A stretch of DNA of 13,064 bases, from NCBI GenBank assembly GCA_013044465.1, contig JABEUL010000280.1, positions 1 through 13,064 on the forward strand. The letters are read 5' to 3'. Shown piece after piece: positions 7,221 through 13,064 of the stretch. Each line of letters opens with the position of its first letter. Position 1 is the first letter of the stretch. The notes beneath the pieces were generated by a model that worked only from the letters and a program-made list of their open reading frames with translations, ran no database searches and was not told the DNA's origin. This DNA is from Acidimicrobiales bacterium (GTDB lineage: Bacteria; Actinomycetota; Acidimicrobiia; Acidimicrobiales; JABEUL01). The position numbers were made by a program, and so were the translations under genes.

Positions 7221-7257
7221 GAAGGCTCGGCTTTCCTCTTGTTGGTTTGAAGCCAAC
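7221..7257 (+). repeat. Two tandem small hairpins between murA and meaB
   Basis: The first hairpin pairs GAAGGC (7221-7226) with GCTTTC (7230-7235) through 6 bp including one G-T, around a 3-nt loop. The second pairs 7241-7247 with 7251-7257 (GTTGG with CCAAC, extended inward by G-T and T-A), 7 bp around a 3-nt loop. No T-tract follows either, so they are not classical intrinsic terminators. The second hairpin includes the TTG at 7247, the alternative meaB start. Confidence 0.35.
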
Positions 7258-7285
7258 TAACTCTGGACTAATCTCCGAAAAGAAA

Positions 7286-8266
7286 ATGTTGAAAGAAAAA
7301 GATCCATCAATACTCTTTAGTGAAGCCACTTCAGGTGACCGAAGGTCACTCGGGAGGCTAATAACTATGATCGAAGACGGGGATAAACAGTCCACGGTAA
7401 TCTCCTCTCTGGCATTTAAAACTCCAGGTCATAGCCATTTGATTGGCATAACTGGTGCTCCTGGAGCTGGGAAGTCCACTTTGACATCGGCCGTTGTTTC
7501 TCTTTATCGGAAAGCTGGAAAGTCGGTTGCCGTTTTGGCGATTGATCCTTCATCTCCTTTTAGCGGAGGAGCGATTTTAGGCGACAGGGTCCGAATGGGA
7601 GATCATGTATTAGATCCAGGGGTTTACGTGAGATCCTTGGCGACAAGGGGCGAACTGGGTGGGTTGGCCGCTTGTGTTCCTGAGGTAGCTAGGTTAATGG
7701 ATTCCATGAGCTTTGACATAGTTATTATCGAAACCGTAGGGGTTGGCCAGGTAGAAGTTGAAATCGCAGCCCTAGCTGACACAACTGTTGTAGTAGTTAA
7801 TCCCGGTTGGGGAGATGCGGTACAGGCCAACAAAGCAGGTCTTATGGAAATAGCGGACATATTTGTAGTAAATAAGTCTGATAGACCAGGCGCAAAAGAA
7901 ACTGTAAGGGACATTGAAGCAATGCTTGACATGTCAAACCTCACTACTTGGAGACCGCCTGTTTGCCAAACTGTAGGGATCGACGGTAGTGGTGCAGCTG
8001 ATCTGTGTGAGAAAATTCAAATGCATAATGAATTTGCAGATGAGTCAGGACTGTTGTCACAGCATCGTTCAAATCGGCTTAAGGAAGAGATTGAGAGAAA
8101 AGTTGCATCAGAACTATTTAGTCGTGCGAAATCGATGATGGGTAAGGCCTCAGTCAAATCCTTGACTGAGTGCGTGATCAAAGGAGAGCTAGACCCACAC
8201 GAAGCAGCCATTAGGGTTGTTGATTTAGTTTTGGTCGAAGAAGGGTCAAATGGCCAGAAGTCTTAG
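7286..8266 (+). CDS. meaB: MeaB/ArgK-family GTPase (methylmalonyl-CoA mutase chaperone type)
   Basis: A G3E P-loop GTPase of the MeaB/ArgK family, 326 residues from the ATG at 7286. Members protect and reload B12-dependent acyl-CoA mutases by gating adenosylcobalamin delivery in the cytoplasm. Motifs: Walker A G-A-P-G-A-G-K-S (57-64), I-D-P-S-S-P-F-S-G-G-A-I-L-G-D-R (86-101), the switch/Walker B region E-T-V-G-V-G-Q (149-155), and the guanine-specificity motif N-K-S-D (196-199). A TTG at 7247 would add 13 residues; it lacks a ribosome binding site and sits within a potential hairpin, so I prefer the ATG, which has only a weak purine-rich upstream stretch. The end overlaps treS by 17 bp, implying translational coupling. 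No mutase gene lies in the window, so the client enzyme (methylmalonyl-CoA mutase or a relative) is inferred from the family. Confidence 0.93.
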   Translation: MLKEKDPSILFSEATSGDRRSLGRLITMIEDGDKQSTVISSLAFKTPGHSHLIGITGAPGAGKSTLTSAVVSLYRKAGKSVAVLAIDPSSPFSGGAILGDRVRMGDHVLDPGVYVRSLATRGELGGLAACVPEVARLMDSMSFDIVIIETVGVGQVEVEIAALADTTVVVVNPGWGDAVQANKAGLMEIADIFVVNKSDRPGAKETVRDIEAMLDMSNLTTWRPPVCQTVGIDGSGAADLCEKIQMHNEFADESGLLSQHRSNRLKEEIERKVASELFSRAKSMMGKASVKSLTECVIKGELDPHEAAIRVVDLVLVEEGSNGQKS

Positions 8267-10007
8267 TGAGAATCCAAGATGGTATCAAACCGCAGTTTTT
8301 TATGAAGTCTTCATTAGAGGTTTTTTTGACTCGAATGGAGATGGAATTGGAGACTTAAGGGGTCTAATCGACAAACTTGACTATCTGGAATGGCTGGGAG
8401 TGGACTGCTTATGGCTGTTACCCTTTTACTCTTCGCCAATGCGAGATGGCGGTTACGATATCGGCAACTATGAAGAGGTCGATGCTGCCTATGGTGCGAG
8501 AGAAGACCTGATAAAACTTGTAGACGAAGCCCATGCAAGGGGCATTCGCATAATTGCCGATCTCGTAATGAATCACACAAGTGATCAACACTTGTGGTTT
8601 CAAGAGTCCAGAAGTTCAAGAGATAACCCTAAAGCTGATTGGTATATTTGGAGAGATGACGATTCTAGGTGGTCCGAAGCTCGGATCATATTTACTGATG
8701 TAGAGCAATCAAACTGGGCTTGGGACTCGGAGCGCCAACAGTACTATTGGCACCGTTTCTACTCTCATCAACCCGATCTTAATTATGAGAATCCAGAAGT
8801 AGTGGAGGCGATGCTTTCAATTGTGAAGCTTTGGCTCGATACCGGATTAGATGGTTTTCGTCTTGATGCTGTGCCATATCTATATCAAAGAGATGGTACT
8901 TCTGGTGAAAATCTGCCAGAAACCCATGCATTTTTGAGAAGGCTTAGGTCAGAAATAGATGCAAGATATCCCGGAAGAGTTTTATTGGCTGAAGCAAATC
9001 AATGGCCAACTGATCTAGTGGATTATTTTGGTGCAAGCGACGAGTGCCATATGTGTTTTCATTTCCCACTGATGCCGAGAATGTTTATGGCAGTCAGGCG
9101 GGAACAGCGACTTCCTATAACTGAAATTTTGGCACAAACACCTGAGTTGCCCGATGGTTGTCAATGGGGACTTTTTTTGAGAAACCATGACGAACTAACC
9201 CTCGAGATGGTCAGTGATGAAGATCGAGATTTTATGTATGCCGAATATGGTGCGGACCCGAGAATGAAGAGACACCTTGGGATCTCTCGACGACTTGCAC
9301 CATTGGTCGAAAACTCAAGACCGCTTGCAGAGCTATTGCATGCAATGTTGTTTTCACTTCCAGGATCTCCCGTTTTATATTATGGTGACGAATTGATGAT
9401 GGGTGATAACGTCTATTTGGGCGATAGGGATGCCGTGAGAACTCCCATGCAATGGACTCCGGACAGAAACGGTGGTTTTTCAAGAGCTGATTTTGCCCAA
9501 CTTTACTTACCCCCTTTAATGGATCCGGTTTACGGATATCAAGCAGTAAATGTGGAAGCCGGATACAGAGACCAGGGATCTTTTCTGCACTGGGTGCAGA
9601 AAATGCTCTCGGTTAGACGGCGGCATGAGGTATTTGGATTGGGGTCAATTGAGGTTTTGCCAGTTGATAATCCCTCAGTACTGGCATTTATTAGGTCTTA
9701 TTACCCAGAAACTTCACAGGTTGTGAAAGAAAGTGAATATTTGGTGGCCAACCCGGATGGGGATGAGTCAACCAAATTATCTACTAGCCTTGATTCCAGA
9801 GAGGATTTAAACGAGGGGGAGGAAAGGTGTGTGTTGTGCGTGTTCAATTTGTCAAGATTTGCTCAGCCAGCATCCCTAGATCTGTCCAGGTTCAAAGAGA
9901 GACAAGTGACTGAGCTACTAGGAAGGGTGCCATTCCCCGACATCGAAGATGGGGATTACCGAATTACTGTCGGTCCTCATGGATTTTATTGGTTTTCAAT
10001 TACTTAG
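8250..10007 (+). CDS. treS: Trehalose synthase TreS (maltose alpha-D-glucosyltransferase, GH13)
   Basis: A 585-residue GH13 enzyme interconverting maltose and trehalose in the cytoplasm. It opens with the TreS signature W-Y-Q-T-A-V-F-Y-E-V (11-20) and F-F-D-S-N-G-D-G-I-G-D-L. The (beta/alpha)8 barrel has M-N-H-T-S-D (107-112), the nucleophile Asp206 in G-F-R-L-D-A-V, the acid/base Glu248 in L-A-E-A-N-Q-W, and the stabilising Asp314 in R-N-H-D-E. All GH13 catalytic residues are present. The C-terminal beta domain ends with G-P-H-G-F-Y-W-F. It has an unusual acidic/polar insertion at about 487-525, before the strand C-V-L-C-V-F-N-L-S. The ATG at 8250 has AAGGG upstream and overlaps the meaB end. 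It sits 3 bp before the maltokinase-like gene, the common TreS-Mak arrangement of actinobacteria. Confidence 0.96.
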   Translation: MARSLSENPRWYQTAVFYEVFIRGFFDSNGDGIGDLRGLIDKLDYLEWLGVDCLWLLPFYSSPMRDGGYDIGNYEEVDAAYGAREDLIKLVDEAHARGIRIIADLVMNHTSDQHLWFQESRSSRDNPKADWYIWRDDDSRWSEARIIFTDVEQSNWAWDSERQQYYWHRFYSHQPDLNYENPEVVEAMLSIVKLWLDTGLDGFRLDAVPYLYQRDGTSGENLPETHAFLRRLRSEIDARYPGRVLLAEANQWPTDLVDYFGASDECHMCFHFPLMPRMFMAVRREQRLPITEILAQTPELPDGCQWGLFLRNHDELTLEMVSDEDRDFMYAEYGADPRMKRHLGISRRLAPLVENSRPLAELLHAMLFSLPGSPVLYYGDELMMGDNVYLGDRDAVRTPMQWTPDRNGGFSRADFAQLYLPPLMDPVYGYQAVNVEAGYRDQGSFLHWVQKMLSVRRRHEVFGLGSIEVLPVDNPSVLAFIRSYYPETSQVVKESEYLVANPDGDESTKLSTSLDSREDLNEGEERCVLCVFNLSRFAQPASLDLSRFKERQVTELLGRVPFPDIEDGDYRITVGPHGFYWFSIT

Positions 10008-10010
10008 TCT

Positions 10011-11282
10011 ATGGCAAGAATCACTAAAACTCTCGTTGCTGCAATTGATCAAGCAGTAGTCCCATATGCTACTAAGTTGTTCTTGTCAAATTCAGAGTCG
10101 GGCGATTCAGCAAACGAATTTAAGTTGGCTTCAGTCAATTCTTTTCCTTCCTTTGTGAAAGGCGACTTTGGAAATGATGCTCTTTTTGACTCAATTTACG
10201 TAGCAACACTACAAGGTTCAATAGATGAAGTCGAGACTACTTGTACGCTCTTGGTCGGAAAAGCCACAGGCGATTTGGCTTTTGATATCGCACAGAACAA
10301 TCAAGACTCCTTGATTTCTTCAGACAGTAGCGATGCCTTAGCTTTTTTTGATGCCACACTTTACGGACCTACGCTTTCAAGAATCGTTTACTCTTTGGCT
10401 AAAGCTTCGGTTCCTGAAGTTTCTAATTACGCCATTAAAAATGTCGAGACAAATCATTTGGGTAGTGCATTTATTGTAGATGGTAAATACCGGGTGGTCT
10501 TCTACAGATTTAACACCGTATCGCAAAGAAATGGCCTTGATCTAATTTTTGCACTTGACGAACTCGGGTTCAACAATATGGTGGCGCCTTTAGCTCGAAT
10601 ACAGGATCATGACAGCAACGATTTGGGAGCGATATTTGATTGCACAGATTCTGGTATGTCTCTTCGCTCGCTTGCCTTGACCTCCCTTAGAGACCTTTTT
10701 GACTTGGGTGGAGATCCTTCAAAAGCCGGAGGGGATTTTTCTGAAGAGTCAAAGAGATTGGGAGAGATGATTGGAAAACTCCATAGTGCCGCTGGAGAAG
10801 CATTCGGGGTATTTCCAGGAGAACCCAAAGAGTGGATTGAAGATATTGTATCGAGAAGCGGGCATCGTGGATCAAAGGCCTCTAAGGCGGCTGCCAATCG
10901 ATGCGAACAACTTAAATTAATTGAAAATCCCGGGGCTAACATCAGGGTACACGGCAATTTAAATCTTGGCAACCTAGTTCGATCAGAGATGGGTTGGTTT
11001 TTAGATGACGATGGTGAAACAAAGACCGCTGTTTGGTCATCCCCGATAAGAGATGTAAGCGAACTTCTGGCAAAGCTTGAAGAGATGGCCCAAAATGCCG
11101 CATCTGAAAGATTTGAAGACGAAGCGGAACGTGCCGCAATTTTAGCCAAAGCCTGGGTATCTAGAAACCGAGAGGCATTTCTGGAGGGCTATTTGCAGGT
11201 AGTTGAGAGTGCAGATTTAGTTCCACCAGATGCACTTGAGCTAGAAGTTCTTTTAAATAGTTTTGGAATCGCTACTTTGTAG
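10011..11282 (+). CDS. Maltokinase-like protein with altered catalytic motifs (candidate pseudokinase)
   Basis: A 423-residue protein recognisable as a maltokinase (Mak/Pep2) homologue by position after treS and by its C-terminal lobe: H-G-N-L-N-L-G-N (314-321), W-F-L-D-D-D-G-E (329-336) and S-S-P-I-R-D-V-S-E-L-L (343-353). Maltokinases usually read H-G-D-L-H-L-G-Q and I-D-F-E-G-E-P at the first two. Here the catalytic Asp is Asn316. The strand that normally carries the ATP-binding Lys (L-K-L-x-R-R type) reads R-V-V-F-Y-R-F (161-167), with Val163 at the Lys position. The family's P-D-L-E reads L-D-L-I (176-179). Residues 1-130 would correspond to the Mak N-terminal cap but are highly diverged. 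The frame is intact and of normal length (Mak about 430-460), so it is not an obvious pseudogene. Active Mak makes maltose 1-phosphate with ATP; this one may be non-catalytic or regulatory. It starts 3 bp after treS without its own ribosome binding site and overlaps galT tail to tail by 30 bp. Confidence 0.8.
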   Translation: MARITKTLVAAIDQAVVPYATKLFLSNSESGDSANEFKLASVNSFPSFVKGDFGNDALFDSIYVATLQGSIDEVETTCTLLVGKATGDLAFDIAQNNQDSLISSDSSDALAFFDATLYGPTLSRIVYSLAKASVPEVSNYAIKNVETNHLGSAFIVDGKYRVVFYRFNTVSQRNGLDLIFALDELGFNNMVAPLARIQDHDSNDLGAIFDCTDSGMSLRSLALTSLRDLFDLGGDPSKAGGDFSEESKRLGEMIGKLHSAAGEAFGVFPGEPKEWIEDIVSRSGHRGSKASKAAANRCEQLKLIENPGANIRVHGNLNLGNLVRSEMGWFLDDDGETKTAVWSSPIRDVSELLAKLEEMAQNAASERFEDEAERAAILAKAWVSRNREAFLEGYLQVVESADLVPPDALELEVLLNSFGIATL

Positions 11283-12275
11283 TTTTCCGTACTCACTGGA
11301 GCGCAACTCTTCTGCTGCCATCTCCGGGGAAATGATATTTATCAATACTCCGGTTCCAAGCTCAAATCCGGCTCGAGTAGTTAATTTTGGTATTACGTGG
11401 ACATGCCAGTGAAAAGTTCCAGAGACTCTATAAGGAGCCGAGTGGAAAACTAAGTTGTAACCAACTTCGCCTAAAACTGATTCAAGTCTCCCTACCGCTT
11501 CTCTCACCGCTCTTCCAACTCCTGCAACATCTCCCGGAGACGCATTGTGAAGATGAGCGCCGTGGGCTCTGGGCACAATTAGCATTTCAAAGGGCGCACC
11601 ACTCCAGAACGGACACATTATTACAGCATGTTCGGTTGCGCTCACTACCCTGTAGCCCACTCGCTCCTCGGCCCCAATTGCGGTGCACAGTAGACAACCT
11701 CCTGCAAAGCGAGCAAATCCGGCTTGTTCGTCAGCTAATTCTCGTGGCACAAAGGGAAGCCCAAGCAGTTGTGCATGTGGGTGTTCAAGGGAGGCTCCAG
11801 CTTCTTTTCCATGATTGACAATTGCTTGAGAGTATCTTAAACCAGGGGTTGCAGCATGTTCATCAATTCGGTCTCTAATTGCTGCCATGACAAGCCCGGC
11901 ATGGTGTTCAGGAATTGAGCCCCATCCTGCATTGTGGTCAGGTGAGAGTACTAAAACCTCGTGAATCCCACTCGCAGGTGCTTCTGTAAATACAGGGCCA
12001 AGATGGGTTACAACAAATGGAGCATCACCATCAAAGGCAGGGTATAGGTTTGGCAAAACTCTTATAAGCCAAGCGCCACTTGGTCCATAAGTTTCCAGTG
12101 CTGGTGGGGTAGCTTCCTCATTGCCAGGACAAAACGGACAGGATTGGCTTCCTTCAGGACTATCTGCTGCGGGGTTTCTTGGAAGAAATGCAGCGGGTCT
12201 CTTTGCTCTGTCAGTAGATACGGCAACCCATCGCCCTGTCAAGGGATCAAGTCTGAGTTGGTTCGTCTTATTCAT
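11253..12275 (-). CDS. galT: Galactose-1-phosphate uridylyltransferase GalT
   Basis: A 340-residue HIT-superfamily nucleotidyltransferase that exchanges UMP between UDP-glucose and galactose 1-phosphate in the Leloir pathway, in the cytoplasm. The zinc-binding pair C-P-F-C is at 46-49, with His114 and His165 as the other probable ligands, spaced as in E. coli GalT. The active-site motif H-P-H-A-Q (165-169) provides the nucleophile His167. The C-terminal HIT-like half has F-H-W-H-V-H-V-I-P-K (288-297). Length matches the family. The ATG at 12275 has only a weak purine-rich region upstream. No galK, galE or galactosidase gene is in the window, so a role in galactose use versus nucleotide-sugar exchange is open. 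Its last 30 bp overlap the end of the maltokinase-like gene. Confidence 0.94.
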   Translation of the reverse strand: MNKTNQLRLDPLTGRWVAVSTDRAKRPAAFLPRNPAADSPEGSQSCPFCPGNEEATPPALETYGPSGAWLIRVLPNLYPAFDGDAPFVVTHLGPVFTEAPASGIHEVLVLSPDHNAGWGSIPEHHAGLVMAAIRDRIDEHAATPGLRYSQAIVNHGKEAGASLEHPHAQLLGLPFVPRELADEQAGFARFAGGCLLCTAIGAEERVGYRVVSATEHAVIMCPFWSGAPFEMLIVPRAHGAHLHNASPGDVAGVGRAVREAVGRLESVLGEVGYNLVFHSAPYRVSGTFHWHVHVIPKLTTRAGFELGTGVLINIISPEMAAEELRSSEYGKLQSSDSKTI

Positions 12276-12360
12276 GCGAGACTTTCTTCTCTGTTCGATA
12301 TCTAAACGACTGCTCCATTTACCGTAGCCTGATGTAAGTGACTAGTGTTGGATTTTGCCG
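12276..12360. promoter_or_regulatory. Divergent intergenic region galT / membrane protein
   Basis: These 85 bp separate the galT start from the ATG of the membrane-protein gene and must hold both promoters. On the plus strand TAGTGT (12343-12348) is a possible -10 box 6 nt before the TTG at 12355, and GGA (12350-12352) is a weak ribosome binding site for the ATG at 12361. On the galT side TAGATA is -10-like. None is compelling. Confidence 0.3.
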
Positions 12361-12858
12361 ATGAGATATGCAGTTTTTGACATTTTTCTTGTAATTCATA
12401 TATGTAGTGCCATTATTACTTTAGCCACTTTTACAGGGTATTCCCTAATGAGCATGTTCAACCTGCAACTTAAGGTGGGTGAAGGGGCAAAAATGGCGTT
12501 GATCAGATTTCTTGGTGCCAAGCTGCCATTAGTGGTTAGGGTGTATTACTTGCTTCCAATTACGGGGATAGGAACCTTACTTTCTTCATCAGGTAGGTTC
12601 TCATTTAGAGATTGGTGGATTAAAGATTGCCTGATTATCTGGGTTGGAATTGCCATCACAGCCGAGGTCCTAGCGTTTCGTGCTCTAAAGAGTTGCATGC
12701 GGGAGTTAAGTTCCCAAATTGATGAAGCTTCGGACAAGAATTTCAACGAAGTTAGGATCACAGCGAAGTTCGCCAGAGAAACCAGGAGAGCATCTATTTA
12801 TTTGAACTTGACCGTCTTAGCGACTTTTGTCAGTAGCTTCTTAATGGTTAGGCAGTAA
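12361..12858 (+). CDS. Small four-helix integral membrane protein (DUF2269-like)
   Basis: A 165-residue predicted inner-membrane protein with hydrophobic segments at about 8-30, 56-76, 86-108 and 145-163. A charged cytoplasmic-type stretch (110-143) precedes the last helix. The helix pattern, an early His in I-H-I, and the segment F-R-D-W-W-I-K before helix 3 resemble DUF2269-type predicted membrane proteins, but this is recognised by eye and not certain. The function is unknown. The start is the ATG at 12361, preceded at 8 nt by GGA. A TTG at 12355 would add only two residues and would fit a leaderless transcript from TAGTGT. It is divergent from galT and followed by an AT-rich gene-free stretch. 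Confidence 0.7.
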   Translation: MRYAVFDIFLVIHICSAIITLATFTGYSLMSMFNLQLKVGEGAKMALIRFLGAKLPLVVRVYYLLPITGIGTLLSSSGRFSFRDWWIKDCLIIWVGIAITAEVLAFRALKSCMRELSSQIDEASDKNFNEVRITAKFARETRRASIYLNLTVLATFVSSFLMVRQ

Positions 12859-13064
12859 AAATCTCTTAATTGCAGATTGGAAATGTGGATTCTGTATCCG
12901 AAAGTGATGCGTGATCAATTGCTTTAAGCCGCAAATCGGTGTCTACAAAAAGTACGTATTTCTATTATATTTCTTGTATTTTGATTAATTATCAACCATT
13001 CCTAAAAAATAATTGCAGTGTTTTCGCAATGATTGGTATCAAACTTCTTAAGAAAAAATAAAGA
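12859..13064. other. AT-rich right end without a supported gene
   Basis: About 206 bp, becoming strongly AT-rich after 12940. It contains two short inverted repeats: TTGAT/ATCAA around TAATT (12981-12995) and ATTGC/GCAAT around 9 nt (13012-13030). No convincing terminator follows the membrane-protein gene. A short minus-strand frame enters from the right edge and ends near 12992, but it cannot be judged at that length. Confidence 0.4.

Noticed and set aside
10607..11149. A 180-codon minus-strand frame inside the maltokinase-like gene
   Set aside because: It is antisense to recognisable maltokinase motifs, its composition is Ser/Pro-rich as expected for a shadow frame, and no ribosome binding site was recognised.
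11387..11818. A 143-codon plus-strand frame inside galT
   Set aside because: It is antisense to the GalT zinc and HIT motifs and has no domain features of its own.
12992..13064. A minus-strand frame entering from the right edge that could be the C-terminus of another gene
   Set aside because: Only about 23 codons are visible, in very AT-rich sequence with no recognisable motif, so it cannot be separated from chance.
1..13064. tRNA or rRNA genes, CRISPR repeats, insertion sequences, phage or defence genes
   Set aside because: I looked on both strands and saw no direct-repeat arrays, cloverleaf-like sequences, transposase or integrase motifs, or toxin-antitoxin pairs.

Overview
The window looks like a chromosomal segment of a moderately low-GC actinobacterium, possibly of the class Acidimicrobiia or a related aquatic lineage. 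This is inferred from gene content: a mycobacterium-style MurA with Asp at the catalytic Cys position, an actinobacterial GlpX, an IlvX-type thiamine-diphosphate enzyme, a TreS/maltokinase pair, a MeaB GTPase, frequent GTG/TTG starts and promoter spacings that suggest leaderless mRNAs. No tRNA, rRNA, CRISPR array, transposase or phage gene was seen.

Left end (1-1740): a lipoprotein gene runs off the left edge on the minus strand. Next to it is a minus-strand DCC-family (DUF393) thiol oxidoreductase-like gene. A plus-strand HSL-family alpha/beta hydrolase is divergent from that gene. This part has the most accessory character.

Centre-left (1744-5851, minus strand): from right to left in the direction of transcription come glpX (class II fructose-1,6-bisphosphatase), a GlcD/D-lactate-dehydrogenase-type FAD oxidoreductase, and an IlvX-like acetolactate-synthase homologue. 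The IlvX-like gene has its own candidate promoter. Together they suggest gluconeogenesis and 2-hydroxyacid/2-oxoacid metabolism.

Centre-right (5887-11282, plus strand): murA starts only 35 bp from glpX, with a compact divergent promoter in between. After a 112-bp gap holding two small hairpins come meaB, treS and a maltokinase-like gene. meaB and treS overlap, and treS and the maltokinase-like gene are 3 bp apart, so these three very probably form one operon. The maltokinase-like protein has lost residues that its family uses for catalysis, which makes it a candidate pseudokinase beside an apparently intact TreS.

Right end (11253-13064): galT is convergent with the maltokinase-like gene and overlaps it by 30 bp. 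A small four-helix membrane protein diverges from galT. The last ~200 bp are AT-rich and hold no gene I can support.

Most of the window is ordinary housekeeping and carbon metabolism. The maltokinase-like pseudokinase candidate is the most unusual item. I found no clear new multi-gene system.
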